Assembly: GCF_003628125.1 (NCBI RefSeq)
Contig: NZ_RBZU01000008.1
Coordinates: 183,748 to 247,747, forward strand
Length of the DNA: 64,000 nt
From: Pararobbsia silviterrae
GTDB taxonomy: Bacteria; Pseudomonadota; Gammaproteobacteria; Burkholderiales; Burkholderiaceae
Direction: 5' to 3'
Shown here: positions 28,924-37,870 of the stretch, piece after piece
Layout of the letters: every line of letters starts with the position of its first letter
Position numbering within the stretch: the stretch's first letter is position 1
Position numbers and translations under genes: made by a program
The notes under the pieces: generated by a model
The model's input: the letters and a program-made list of their open reading frames with translations, nothing else
The model's database searches: none
Told to the model about the DNA's origin: nothing

Positions 28924-29853
28924 ATGGCCCCGATCCGCCTCGATGGTCAGGTCGCCATCGTGACCGGTGCGGGCGGCGGCCTCGGACGTTGTCATGCGCT
29001 GGAGTTGGCGCGGCGCGGCGCGAAGGTCGTCGTCAACGATCTCGGCGTGACGCGCGACGGGCTGACGCAGACGTCGGACGCGGCCGAAGCCGTCGTGCGC
29101 GAGATCGAGGCCTTGGGCGGCGAAGCCGTCGCGAACGCGACGTCGGTCACCGATACCGCGAGCGTGCGGCACATGGTCGAAGAGACGCTGGCGCGCTGGG
29201 GCCGTATCGACATCCTCGTCAACAACGCCGGCTTTCTGCGCGACAAGAGCTTCAGCAATATGAGCCTCGACGATTTCGAGGCTATCGTCGATGTCCATCT
29301 GATGGGCGCGGTCCGCTGCACGAAGGCCGTCTGGGACATCATGCGCAGCCAGAAATACGGCCGCATCGTCTTCACCACCTCGTCATCGGGTTTGTTCGGC
29401 AATTTCGGTCAGGCCAACTACAGCGCCGCCAAGATGGGACTGGTCGGGCTCATGCAGACGCTGGCCATCGAAGGACTCAAGTACGGCATTCGCGTCAATT
29501 GCCTCGCGCCGTCGGCCGCCACGCGCATGACCGAGGAACTGTTCCCGGCCGAGGATCTCGCGCTGCTGACGCCGCAAAGCGTCACGCCCGGCGTGATCTA
29601 CCTCGTGTCGCCCGAAGCGCCGACCAAGACCATTCTCTGCGCGGGCGCGGGCGCGTTCGCGAGTTCGCACGTGACGCTCACCGAAGGCATCTACGCCGGC
29701 GACGGCCCCGCGGCCGCCGAGACCTTGCTGCGCGATGCCGGCGCGCTGATCGACCGTCGCGACGAGCAGGTGCCGAGCACGGGTTTCGAGCAATCCAAGC
29801 GCGAGATTCTCCGGGCGCGCGCGGCGCGTCGGGATCTGGCGCCGACCGCCTGA
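28924..29853 (+). CDS. SDR-family 3-hydroxyacyl-CoA dehydrogenase-like enzyme
   Basis: The 309-residue SDR resembles the dehydrogenase domain of peroxisomal multifunctional enzyme type 2 rather than FabG. It has TGAGGGLGRCHALELARRGA at residues 14-33, the family segment VVVNDLG, NNAG, and a YSAAK catalytic motif. A C-terminal extension of about 60 residues follows the usual fold. ATG 28924 begins MAPIRLDGQVAIVTG; two longer in-frame starts (GTG 28825 and ATG 28867) lack a good ribosome-binding site. It is divergent from the PucR-type regulator and followed by a crotonase gene, consistent with beta-oxidation-like steps on a CoA ester. NAD preference is likely but not proven. Confidence 0.85.
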   Translation: MAPIRLDGQVAIVTGAGGGLGRCHALELARRGAKVVVNDLGVTRDGLTQTSDAAEAVVREIEALGGEAVANATSVTDTASVRHMVEETLARWGRIDILVNNAGFLRDKSFSNMSLDDFEAIVDVHLMGAVRCTKAVWDIMRSQKYGRIVFTTSSSGLFGNFGQANYSAAKMGLVGLMQTLAIEGLKYGIRVNCLAPSAATRMTEELFPAEDLALLTPQSVTPGVIYLVSPEAPTKTILCAGAGAFASSHVTLTEGIYAGDGPAAAETLLRDAGALIDRRDEQVPSTGFEQSKREILRARAARRDLAPTA

Positions 29854-30015
29854 ACGGACGCCTTGGGACATCGTCGTGCGGCGGTGCGAAATGGGGTTTG
29901 AAATGCGGCGCGAAATGCGATGTGAAGCGCGGCAAGACGATGCGCATCGGCGGCGGCCAGCGGTGTGCCGTCATCTTTGAACGCGCATGAGCGCGTGACA
30001 ATCGGGGAGCGGAAC

Positions 30016-30807
30016 GTGGACACGCAGTGGATCGGCTACGAGAAGAACGATGACGTCGCGTGGGTGACGCTGAACAATCCGGCGAGCATGAACGCGCTGT
30101 CCGGGCCGATGCTCGAAGAGCTCGATCGCGTCGTCGACGGCCTGCATGGCGATGCGGACGTGCGATGCGTGGTCATCACGGGCGCGGGGCGGGCCTTTTG
30201 CGCGGGCGGCGATTTGCTGGGTTTCAAGGACGATCTCGCCCAGCCGACGACCGAGCGTTTCCTCGCCAAACTCAAATTCGCGCAGGACGTGTTCGACAAG
30301 ATCGAGGCGTTGCCGATGCCCGTCATCGCCGCCGTGAACGGCTATGCCGTCGCCGGCGGCCTTGAACTCATCCTCTGTTGCGACATGATTCTCGCCGCGG
30401 AATCGGCGCGCATCGGCGATGGACATGCACGCTACGGCATCATTCCGGGCGGCGGATCCTCGGCGAGGCTGCCGCGCAAGATCGCGGCGAATCGTGCGAA
30501 CTACATGCTGCTGAGTGCCGAGCTCGTGCCGGCGACGACGCTCGAACAATGGGGTTTGGTCAATCGCGTGACGCCCGACGGCGAATTGCTGGAGGCCGCG
30601 GCCAAGTTGTCGGCCTCGATTGCCCGACACAGTCCGCTGGGGATGCGCGTGATCAAGGACCTGTTGCGCACGAGCATGGCATCGACGTCGGCACAGGCCG
30701 CGAACGCCGAGATCGAAGCCTTCAAGACCTACGCGCGCAGCGACGATATTGCCGAAGGGCTGAGCGCGTTCGCCGAAAAGAGAAAGCCTGTCTTTACGGG
30801 GAAGTAG
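30016..30807 (+). CDS. Crotonase-family enzyme lacking one catalytic glutamate
   Basis: A 263-residue enoyl-CoA hydratase/isomerase-family protein. The oxyanion-hole segments FCAGGDL (61-67) and GYAVAGGLEL (109-118) are present, with E117 aligning to Glu144 of rat enoyl-CoA hydratase. The second catalytic glutamate (Glu164 in rat) falls on H137 in IGDGHARYGIIPGGG. Simple hydration may therefore not be its reaction; isomerase, lyase or another CoA-ester chemistry is possible. The start is GTG 30016 because GGGGAG (30004-30009) is six bases upstream; an in-frame GTG at 29965 has no such site. It follows the SDR gene by 162 bases and probably belongs to the same pathway. Confidence 0.85.
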   Translation: MDTQWIGYEKNDDVAWVTLNNPASMNALSGPMLEELDRVVDGLHGDADVRCVVITGAGRAFCAGGDLLGFKDDLAQPTTERFLAKLKFAQDVFDKIEALPMPVIAAVNGYAVAGGLELILCCDMILAAESARIGDGHARYGIIPGGGSSARLPRKIAANRANYMLLSAELVPATTLEQWGLVNRVTPDGELLEAAAKLSASIARHSPLGMRVIKDLLRTSMASTSAQAANAEIEAFKTYARSDDIAEGLSAFAEKRKPVFTGK

Positions 30808-30833
30808 TCGTCGCGCGCGCCGCCGCGGCGGTT

Positions 30834-30873
30834 GCGATGACGATGGCGATGGCGATGGCTGCATCGTCATCGC
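30834..30873. terminator. Candidate bidirectional hairpin terminator
   Basis: A 12-bp perfect inverted repeat, GCGATGACGATG (30834-30845) and CATCGTCATCGC (30862-30873), with a 16-base loop made of repeated GATGGC units. It lies between the convergent crotonase and DUF3224 genes. There is no T-run, so terminator activity is inferred from position and stem strength. Confidence 0.5.
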
Positions 30874-30883
30874 CGTCCGTTCG

Positions 30884-31306
30884 TTACGCGATCCAGTAGG
30901 TCAGCGTATACGTGTGCTTGCCGCCGCCGCGCCGTATCTGCAGATGACCGCGGATGCCCGCCAAAGCGCCGCTGCCCGAGCCGGGCACGATGCCGATCTG
31001 CAAGGCCTCCGATCCCGCATCCATTTCGCCGAAGTGCGCGAGCGCGAAGCCGCCGGACTGACCGTCGAGCGCGCCTTCGAACGATTCGATCGCCACGTAT
31101 GAGGCTTCGCCCTTCTGCGGCTGACCGGCGCTCAACATCTGTCCGAATGCGCGGCCCGTCAATCCGCCGTGATAGGTCTTCTCGATCGCGTGCCGTCCGA
31201 TGGACGCGGTATTCGACGCCACGTCGATCTGCTCGGGCGCAGCGATCTTCACGTCGAATTCGCCTTCGGCGACCCGCGATACCTTGTCTGATGCCATCAC
31301 GCTCAT
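30884..31306 (-). CDS. DUF3224 domain-containing protein
   Basis: A 140-residue protein matching DUF3224, a family with an allene-oxide-cyclase-like beta-barrel. It contains the recognisable pieces EKTYHGGLTGRAFGQML, SYVAIESFEGALDG and GSGSGALAGIRGHL, and no signal peptide or membrane segment. ATG 31306 has AGAGG five bases upstream. A small cupin gene follows upstream on the same strand, about 50 bases away, so the two may be co-transcribed. The family has no established enzymatic role. Confidence 0.85.
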   Translation of the reverse strand: MSVMASDKVSRVAEGEFDVKIAAPEQIDVASNTASIGRHAIEKTYHGGLTGRAFGQMLSAGQPQKGEASYVAIESFEGALDGQSGGFALAHFGEMDAGSEALQIGIVPGSGSGALAGIRGHLQIRRGGGKHTYTLTYWIA

Positions 31307-31357
31307 GGAACCTCTTCAGTCTTCAGTGGAGTGGACGGGGTGCTTGCGCACTTGGGG

Positions 31358-31627
31358 TCAGGCCTTGCGGCCCACGAGATAGGTGACGCCGTCGGGGCCG
31401 TAGTTTTCGGTGTGCCGCTCGTTCGCGCGCAGATGGAAGATTTGTCCCGTGTGATAAACGCGCTCGCCGTCCGCGGTCATCAAGCGAATCTCGCCCGCGA
31501 GAATCAGCGCTTTCGCTTCGAACGGGTGACTGTGCTCGTCCATCGTGTCGTTCGCGGGGCGCTCGACGCGTACGCCCGCCGGAAAACCTTCGTCGGCAAG
31601 CAGGGCTTCAAATTCATCGGGTCTCAT
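31358..31627 (-). CDS. Small cupin-domain protein
   Basis: The 89-residue product is a single-domain cupin. Metal-ligand candidates are the histidines in MDEHSHPFEAKALILAGE and in HLRANERHTENYG. ATG 31627 is preceded by AGGAGG six bases away, a strong ribosome-binding site. It lies upstream of the DUF3224 gene on the same strand. Such mini-cupins bind small ligands or metals in the cytoplasm, but neither ligand nor pathway can be assigned. Confidence 0.85.
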   Translation of the reverse strand: MRPDEFEALLADEGFPAGVRVERPANDTMDEHSHPFEAKALILAGEIRLMTADGERVYHTGQIFHLRANERHTENYGPDGVTYLVGRKA

Positions 31628-31730
31628 GGCGTCCTCCTATGTCGTGAATTCGCACGATCTCGACGAATTGCACTATACGCCGCGCGCTTTTCGACGCGGC
31701 CATGCGTGGAAAAGCGCGGGCACGCGCGTC

Positions 31731-32663
31731 TCAATGTCCCCAGAACGTCAGCAGGATCGAAATCGTCGCCATCGATACGATCGTTGAAATCAGCACGTTG
31801 TTGGCCGTCGTGTCCGAGCTGCGGCCGTAGTATTCGGCAAGCATGAATGCGCCCGTGCCCGTGGGCAACGCGGATTGCAATACCGCGATCGCGGTGAGTC
31901 CCGGCGTGATCCGGAACACGTAGGCGGCGAGCAGCCAGGTGACCGCGGGCTGCACAACGAGCTTGAGCACGACGAGCGGCGTGAGGACCGACCAATCGGG
32001 GCGGCCGCGTTTCTCGGCGACGAAGAGTCCGAGCGCGACGAGCGCGCAGGGGCTGGCGGCATCGGCGAGCAAGTTCAGGAAGCGTTCGATGCCCTCGGGC
32101 ATCACGACGCCGCATGCGGCGGCGACTGCGCCGAGCACGGGGGCGAGCAGCAGCGGGTTCTTCGCGAGCGACCACGTGACGCGCCCGATCGCGCGCGCGA
32201 TCGAAGCTTGCGGCTGCAAGGCGATTTCGACGAGCGCGAGCGCAAGGCCGAACAGCACGCAGACGGTCAGAATCGTCGCGACGGTCGCGGGGCCGAGGCT
32301 CGTATGTCCGAACGCGGCCGCGCAGAGCGGGAAACCGATAAAGCCCGTATTCGCATACGCGCTGTTCAAGCCGTCGATGCTGGCATCGGCGAGATGCGCG
32401 CCGCGACGGCATTGCCAGACGAGCGTGATCGCGAAGATCGCGAGCGAGCCGAGGCCGAATGCCGCGATAAAGCCGGGTTGCCAGAGATCGTGCATGTGGG
32501 CGTTCGCGACGATCCGGAACAGCAGGGCCGGCAACGCGAGAAAGACCACGAAGCGGTTGAGTTCGCGCGTGGCCGTCGGGCCCGAGATGCCGGAGCGCCG
32601 CATGCCCCAGCCCGCGAAGATCAACGCGAAGATCGGTAGAACAATCGAAAACAAAGCAGACAT
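31731..32663 (-). CDS. AEC-family (auxin efflux carrier) transporter
   Basis: A 310-residue polytopic membrane protein of the auxin efflux carrier/AEC family, with about ten hydrophobic segments. Family markers include LNRFVVFLALPALLFRIVA, GLNSAYANTGFIGFPL and the C-terminal TGTGAFMLAEYYG. Bacterial members move organic acids such as malate or other carboxylates. ATG 32663 starts MSALFSIVLPIFALI. A LacI regulator ends 66 bases upstream on the same strand, with an operator-like repeat in between, so it probably controls this transporter. Confidence 0.88.
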   Translation of the reverse strand: MSALFSIVLPIFALIFAGWGMRRSGISGPTATRELNRFVVFLALPALLFRIVANAHMHDLWQPGFIAAFGLGSLAIFAITLVWQCRRGAHLADASIDGLNSAYANTGFIGFPLCAAAFGHTSLGPATVATILTVCVLFGLALALVEIALQPQASIARAIGRVTWSLAKNPLLLAPVLGAVAAACGVVMPEGIERFLNLLADAASPCALVALGLFVAEKRGRPDWSVLTPLVVLKLVVQPAVTWLLAAYVFRITPGLTAIAVLQSALPTGTGAFMLAEYYGRSSDTTANNVLISTIVSMATISILLTFWGH

Positions 32664-32696
32664 GCCCACAACCCGGTGACGAAGCGCTGATTCAGG

Positions 32697-32710
32697 TAAG
32701 CCAACGCTTA
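32697..32710. promoter_or_regulatory. Candidate operator before AEC transporter
   Basis: TAAGCCAACGCTTA is a perfect 5-bp inverted repeat (TAAGC/GCTTA) with a four-base centre. It lies 34 bases before the AEC start codon and 20 bases after the LacI stop codon. The adjacent LacI protein is the likely binder. No clear -35/-10 pair was seen. Confidence 0.35.
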
Positions 32711-32729
32711 ATAGAGGGTTGACGGTATA

Positions 32730-33794
32730 TCACAGCTTCGGTCGGGACGCTGAGTAGCGGGTGTCTCGGAGGGGTTTGCGGGGCTGGGCCGGCGCCATCG
32801 CGACCGAGTCGCGCATCGACACGGTGACCGGAAATTGCCGTTCGATCGGCTGCGACACGCCATAGCACTGCTCGATCAGCCAGCGCACGGCGTTCGCGGC
32901 GACCTCGTACATCGGAATGTGGATCGACGTGAGCGCGGGAAACGTATGTGCCGACGTGTAGACGTCGTCATAGCCGATGACCGACATATCGCGCGGCACC
33001 GAGATATCGTGATCGCGCAGCCACGTGAGCGCGCCGACGGCCATATCGTCGTTGCCGCAAAACACGCCCGTGATCGACGGATCGCGTTGGAGCAGTTGGC
33101 CCATCGTCCGCAAGCCGCCGTCCTTCGCGAAGTTGCTTTCGATGACGGGGACCGAGGCGGCGTCGATGTCTTCGGCCGCGAGCGTATCGAGAAAGCCCTG
33201 GACGCGATCGGTATTGTCGGGGGCGCTCGACGGGCCGCCCATCACACCGAAACGCCGATGTCCATGGTCGAGCAGCGTGCGCGCGGCGAGCGCGCCCGCA
33301 CGATGATGATCGACGGAGAAGCACGCGTCTTCCATGCCTTCGAGACGCCGGTTCAGAATCGCGAGCCGCGGATTGCGATCGCGCAGGCGCAGGATATCGG
33401 CGTCGTGCAACTGGTGGCCGATGATGACGATGCCGTCGCAGTCGCGTTGCATTAGGAAGTCGAGCGCGCGGATCGACTCATCGTAGTCGGAGCCGTGATT
33501 GCTGCCGCTCACGACGACCATATGGCGATGGACCGCGCGCAATTCGTCGTCGACGGCTTCGAGAATCGACCGATAGAAGTCGCCGCGCAGCGTCTGGACG
33601 AACAGGCCGATCGCGCCGAGCGATTGGCCCGACAACGAGCGCGCGATCGACGACGGCCGGAATTCGAGTTCGCGGATCGCGGCGCGCACGCGCTCGGCGG
33701 CTTCGGTCGAGACGGAGCCGCGGCCCGAAATCACCCGCGACGCGGTACCGACGCCCACGCCCGCAAGTTTCGCCACATCCCGGATCGTCGCCAC
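32730..33794 (-). CDS. LacI-family transcriptional regulator (next to AEC transporter)
   Basis: A 354-residue LacI-family repressor: helix-turn-helix TIRDVAKLAGVGVGTASRVI at residues 3-22, hinge with SSIARSLSGQSLGAIGLFVQ, then the effector domain. Late motifs include FCGNDDMAVGALTWL and VIGYDDVYTS. GTG 33794 is the start, with GGGAG five bases upstream. About 25 residues extend beyond the usual end (PRKPLRDTRYSASRPKL). It follows a LysR gene by 37 bases on the same strand and precedes the AEC transporter gene. The ligand is unknown. Confidence 0.92.
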   Translation of the reverse strand: MATIRDVAKLAGVGVGTASRVISGRGSVSTEAAERVRAAIRELEFRPSSIARSLSGQSLGAIGLFVQTLRGDFYRSILEAVDDELRAVHRHMVVVSGSNHGSDYDESIRALDFLMQRDCDGIVIIGHQLHDADILRLRDRNPRLAILNRRLEGMEDACFSVDHHRAGALAARTLLDHGHRRFGVMGGPSSAPDNTDRVQGFLDTLAAEDIDAASVPVIESNFAKDGGLRTMGQLLQRDPSITGVFCGNDDMAVGALTWLRDHDISVPRDMSVIGYDDVYTSAHTFPALTSIHIPMYEVAANAVRWLIEQCYGVSQPIERQFPVTVSMRDSVAMAPAQPRKPLRDTRYSASRPKL

Positions 33795-33831
33795 CTGAAC
33801 TCCCTGTGTGTCCGCTTATGAATGGCGCTCA

Positions 33832-34740
33832 CTATACTGCGAGCGGCGCGGCGTGCGGCGTTCGATAGCGTTCGACCTCCTCGCGGATCCACTCGATGAA
33901 ATGCGTCTGCTTGACGCTCAGCGCATCGCGTTGAGGCCAGCAGAGCCAATATGCATACGGATAGGGCACGGCGATCGACGTGAGCTGCACGAGCTCACCC
34001 GTTTCGAGGTACCCGGCCACGAGGCTGCGGCGATCGAGCGCGACGCCTTCGCCGCGCAATACCGCGCCGAGCGCGATATTCGAATCGGCGACGCAGAGCA
34101 CGGGCATCTGAGCGGGTTCTTCGACGTGGGCCGCGCGGCACCATTCGGTCCACGGTGCGTCGTGACATTGAATGATCGGGCTGGCGACGACGGCTTCGGG
34201 GGTGTCGGGCAGACAGCCGCCGTTCAACCGCGGCGACGCCACCACGACGAGTTCGTCGTCGAACAGATGCTGATGCCCGAGTCCGGGCCAGTTGCCTTGC
34301 CCCATGCGAATGCCGAGATCGGCGCGGGCCTCGCGGATATCGAGGACTTCGAGGCTCGTCTGGAGCCGCACGCCGTAATACGGATGCCGTTCGCGAAAAC
34401 GTGCGAGACGCGGTACGAGCCAATGTAAGGCAAATGAAGGCAAGGTCGCGACGATGAGTTCGCTCGGTTGCGGCCGTGTTTGCGCGATGCGCGTGGCTTG
34501 CGCGATATCGCGCAGCGCCATGCGAATCTCGAGCGCATAGATCCGGCCTTCTTCGGTCAGACGCAATCCGCGCGCTTCGCGCACGAACAGCGGCATGCCC
34601 ATCGTGTCTTCGAGAATGCGGATTTGCTGGCTCACGGCCGAATGCGTGACGTGCAGTTCGCGCGCGGCCAGCGTGACCGCGCCGAGTCGCGCGACCGATT
34701 CGAAGCAGCGTAGCGCCGCGAGGGGCGGGATCAAATCCAT
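33832..34740 (-). CDS. LysR-family transcriptional regulator (GcvA-like)
   Basis: The 302-residue LysR protein resembles GcvA-type regulators: MDLIPPLAALRCFESVARLG, then a winged helix-turn-helix with HVTHSAVSQQIRILEDTMGM. The effector domain starts near PSELIVATLPSFALHWLVPR. It is divergent from a glutathione S-transferase gene. The intergenic 154 bases contain GTTAG-TTTTT-CTAAC (34741-34755) and a second TTCTAACG near 34880, which may be its binding sites. The LacI gene follows on the same strand, 37 bases after the stop. Confidence 0.9.
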   Translation of the reverse strand: MDLIPPLAALRCFESVARLGAVTLAARELHVTHSAVSQQIRILEDTMGMPLFVREARGLRLTEEGRIYALEIRMALRDIAQATRIAQTRPQPSELIVATLPSFALHWLVPRLARFRERHPYYGVRLQTSLEVLDIREARADLGIRMGQGNWPGLGHQHLFDDELVVVASPRLNGGCLPDTPEAVVASPIIQCHDAPWTEWCRAAHVEEPAQMPVLCVADSNIALGAVLRGEGVALDRRSLVAGYLETGELVQLTSIAVPYPYAYWLCWPQRDALSVKQTHFIEWIREEVERYRTPHAAPLAV

Positions 34741-34894
34741 GTTAGTTTTTCTAACGAGACCGGTCGGAATAAATCGCTACTCATGACGTTCAATTCTGCT
34801 TAATCTGTTTGCCCAATGGATTTTTTAGCAAAAATGCTTGGCGTGCGGCGCGCTAAGCGATCGAATGAACGATAGAGATTCTAACGGGACTTGT
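34741..34894. promoter_or_regulatory. Divergent LysR/GST control region
   Basis: A locally A+T-rich 154-base gap between divergent genes. It holds the inverted repeat GTTAG/CTAAC (34741-34755) touching the LysR start codon, a second CTAACG element near 34880 and TTTTTAGCAAAAA near 34822. This arrangement is typical of LysR autoregulation with activation of the neighbour; the precise box is not established. Confidence 0.35.
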
Positions 34895-35509
34895 ATGAAA
34901 TTGATCGGCATGCTGGATTCGCCCTATGTGCGTCGCGTCGCGATTGCGCTCAAGTTGCTCGGCATCGAGTTCGAGCATCAGTCGTTGTCGGTGTTTCGGC
35001 ATTTCGACGCGTTCGGCAAGATCAATCCGGTCGTCAAGGCGCCGACGCTGATCGAAGACGATGGGCGCACATTGATGGATTCGTCGTTGATTCTCGACTA
35101 TGTGCTGTCGGTCAAAAAACCCGATTCGGTGATGCTGCCGCATGCGCCGGCCGAGCGTTTCCGCGCGAATCGCGTGATCGGGCTCGCCCTGGCCGCGAGC
35201 GAAAAGGCGATTCAGATCGTCTACGAACGCAATTTGCGGCCTGAGGAAAAGCAGCATGCGCCGTGGGTCGACCGGGTGCGCGGGCAATTGCATGCCGCGT
35301 TCGACGAACTCGAACGCGAACTCGAAGCGCAGCCGTTTGCGCTCGATGAGCGGCGTTTCGGCGTAGCGGGCATCACGGTCGCGGTCGTCTGGTATTTCGT
35401 CGCGCAGTTCGTCGCGGACGCGGTGCCGGCCGATGCGTATCCGACGCTGCGCGCATTCTCGGCCTTTGCGGAGCAGCAGCCGACGTTCGTCGCAACGCCG
35501 GCGGAGTAA
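34895..35509 (+). CDS. Glutathione S-transferase
   Basis: A 204-residue soluble GST. The N-terminal thioredoxin-like domain has MKLIGMLDSPYVRRVAIALK, in which S9 is the likely catalytic or glutathione-contact serine. The cis-proline segment is VVKAPTLIEDDGRTLMDSSL. The alpha-helical C-terminal domain begins near residue 85. ATG 34895 is preferred over an upstream GTG because the family N-terminus begins there. It is divergent from a GcvA-like LysR gene, its likely regulator. Detoxification of electrophiles is the usual role. Confidence 0.9.
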   Translation: MKLIGMLDSPYVRRVAIALKLLGIEFEHQSLSVFRHFDAFGKINPVVKAPTLIEDDGRTLMDSSLILDYVLSVKKPDSVMLPHAPAERFRANRVIGLALAASEKAIQIVYERNLRPEEKQHAPWVDRVRGQLHAAFDELERELEAQPFALDERRFGVAGITVAVVWYFVAQFVADAVPADAYPTLRAFSAFAEQQPTFVATPAE

Positions 35510-35652
35510 GGCGGGCGCGAATCGCATCGGCAAGCCATTGGCCCGTTTCGTTGTGCCTTTCGTTGTGCCTTACGCCGTGCTGTCATCGCCCCCGTTTGCC
35601 GAACGATCTGGCACACTGTGCGGTCTCAATTTTCCCGAATGCGGTATTTCCG

Positions 35653-37737
35653 ATGTCGACCCCATTCCCTCCGCAGTCGATGAGCGTCGTCGAGGCGCTG
35701 CAACGCGCGCAAGCGCACTGGAATGCCGGACAGGCCGCTCAGGCGGAGCAGTATTGCCAACGCGTGCTCGCCGCGTTGCCGGGACAGGCCGACGCGCTGC
35801 ATTTGCTCGGACTGATGGCGCACCGATTCGGCAACCTCGATCTCGCGATCGCGTATCTGCGCGAGGCCTGCATCGCGCCGAACGCGCCGGCCATGTATTT
35901 GAGCAATCTCGCCGAGATGCTGCGTCAGAGAGGATGGCTCGCCGACGCCGAAGAAGCGGGCCGGCGCGCGGTCGCGACGGACGGGACGCTCGTATCGGCC
36001 TGGAACAATCTCGGCATCGTGTTGCAGGAAGCCGGCAAATACGACGCGAGCCGCGAATGCCTTGAACGCGTCGTCGCGCTTCAGCCCGACTCGCACGATG
36101 CCTGGAACAATCTCGCGAACACGTGCCGGCGCATGGAGCGCTTCGATCTGGCCGAGTCGCACTATCGCCGCGCGATCGCGCTCAATCCGAGCTATGCCGT
36201 GGCGCACAGCAATCTCGCGTACCTGTTGTCGACACAAGGCCACGCCGAAGCCGCCGCGGCGCTCGCGCGACGTGCGATCGAACTGAACCCGAAGTTCATC
36301 GACGCCTACCTCAACCTCGTCGACGTCGAGATTTCGCGCCGCCATTACGAGGCCGCCTTGCGTGTGCTCGACGAACTGCGCGCGTTCGCGCCGGAGCACC
36401 CCGCCGCGCTGATTTCATGCGCGAAAGCGCTGCGGCATGTCGAGCGTAACGAGGAAGCGCTGACGTTCGCGCGCCAGGCGGTGGCGCTGATGCCGCAGAG
36501 CGCGGATGGCCACTGCACGCTCGCGACCGTGTTGCAATCGCTCGGGCATACCGAGGAGGCGCTCGCCGAATTTGCGAAGGCTGCGCAGCTACCCGGCGCG
36601 GTCGCCGCGGACGCGCTGCTCGGCCGCGCGACGCTGCTGCTCGAAGCGGGCCGCAAGGACGAGGCGCTGGCCGCGTTCGATCACGCGCGGCAGGCGTTTC
36701 CCGATTCGGCGCCGATTCTCGCGGGCCGCGCCGAAGCGCACCTCTTCCATGAAGGCGATCCCGATTTTGCCGCGCTCGAAGCCGTGCTCGGCGAAGGCGA
36801 GCGCCGCGGGTTGCCCGATCGCATCGCCGTGCATTTCGCGCTCGGCAAGGCGTATCTCGACACGAAGGATTCGGCGCGCGCGTTCGTTCATCTGAACGAG
36901 GGCAATCGCCTCAAGCGTTCGACGTTCGCCTACGATGTGGCGGCCGCGGGCGAATGGATGGCGCGGGTCGCGGAAGCGTTTCCCGCCGAGCGCTTCGCGC
37001 AGTGGCAGGGCTTGGGCGTGGCATCGGACATGCCTGTGTTCGTGCTCGGCATGCCGCGCTCGGGCACGACGCTGATCGAGCAGATCGTGTCGTCGCATCC
37101 GAGCGTGACGGGGGCGGGGGAGCTCTCCGCGCTCGCGCATGTGATCGAAGCCAACGGGACGTTCCCGGACATCGTGGGCCAACTGACGCCCGAGCGTCTC
37201 GCGGCGCTCGGCGGCGAATACCTGAGACGCGTCACGCCGCTCGCGAAAGGCCGGCCGCATCTCGTCGACAAGATGCCGGCGAACTTTTTTTACGCGGGGC
37301 TCATTGCGCTCATGTTGCCGGGCGCGCGGATCATCCACACGCGGCGCAACGCCGTCGATACATGCCTGTCGTGCTATACGAAGCTCTTCGGCGGCGATCA
37401 GTCGTTCGCGTACAACCTGACTGAACTCGGCACGTTTTACGGGCACTATGAACGTCTGATGACACACTGGCGCGTGGTGTTGCCTGCCGACCGATTTATC
37501 GAGGTCGACTACGAGGCCGTGGTCGATGATCTTGAAGGCGAGGCGCGCCGGCTCATCGCGTTTCTGGGTTTGCCTTGGGATGATGCGTGCCTGAAGTTTC
37601 ACGAGAATCAGCGCGTGGTGCGCACCGCCAGCGTCAATCAGGTGCGTCAGCCGATTTATCGGAGCGCGAAGGGCCGATGGCGCGCGCATGCCGATCAACT
37701 CGGCGATTTGCTGGCGGCGCTGGGTATGGCGCCTTAA
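35653..37737 (+). CDS. TPR-repeat protein fused to a sulfotransferase domain
   Basis: The 694-residue product has an N-terminal array of about ten tetratricopeptide repeats (residues about 10-400, with units such as AWNNLGIVLQEAGKYDASRE and AWNNLANTCRRMERFDLAES). A C-terminal sulfotransferase domain begins near 455, with the PAPS-binding loop VLGMPRSGTTLIEQIVSSHP followed by HLVDKMPANFFYAGLI and the 3'-phosphate loop region RRNAVDTCLSCY. No signal peptide is present. These fusions transfer sulfate from PAPS to carbohydrate or protein acceptors, but the acceptor is unknown. ATG 35653 gives the best N-terminus; ATG 35680 is possible. A terminator follows. Confidence 0.88.
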   Translation: MSTPFPPQSMSVVEALQRAQAHWNAGQAAQAEQYCQRVLAALPGQADALHLLGLMAHRFGNLDLAIAYLREACIAPNAPAMYLSNLAEMLRQRGWLADAEEAGRRAVATDGTLVSAWNNLGIVLQEAGKYDASRECLERVVALQPDSHDAWNNLANTCRRMERFDLAESHYRRAIALNPSYAVAHSNLAYLLSTQGHAEAAAALARRAIELNPKFIDAYLNLVDVEISRRHYEAALRVLDELRAFAPEHPAALISCAKALRHVERNEEALTFARQAVALMPQSADGHCTLATVLQSLGHTEEALAEFAKAAQLPGAVAADALLGRATLLLEAGRKDEALAAFDHARQAFPDSAPILAGRAEAHLFHEGDPDFAALEAVLGEGERRGLPDRIAVHFALGKAYLDTKDSARAFVHLNEGNRLKRSTFAYDVAAAGEWMARVAEAFPAERFAQWQGLGVASDMPVFVLGMPRSGTTLIEQIVSSHPSVTGAGELSALAHVIEANGTFPDIVGQLTPERLAALGGEYLRRVTPLAKGRPHLVDKMPANFFYAGLIALMLPGARIIHTRRNAVDTCLSCYTKLFGGDQSFAYNLTELGTFYGHYERLMTHWRVVLPADRFIEVDYEAVVDDLEGEARRLIAFLGLPWDDACLKFHENQRVVRTASVNQVRQPIYRSAKGRWRAHADQLGDLLAALGMAP

Positions 37738-37823
37738 ACGCATGGATCGCGTACGTTGCGCGCGCGTCGCTAAACAAACCGGTTAGCCAAGTCGACCGAA
37801 CAGACCGACCGAATACACCGACC

Positions 37824-37851
37824 GGCGACGCGCGATGCGTCGCCTTTTTTT
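37824..37851 (+). terminator. Rho-independent terminator after TPR-sulfotransferase
   Basis: Eight-base-pair stem GGCGACGC/GCGTCGCC with a five-base loop, followed by seven Ts. This is the clearest intrinsic terminator in the window and closes the plus-strand TPR-sulfotransferase transcript, just before the convergent AhpD-like gene. Confidence 0.85.
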
Positions 37852-37870
37852 GCCTTAAGATCGCCGGGTC

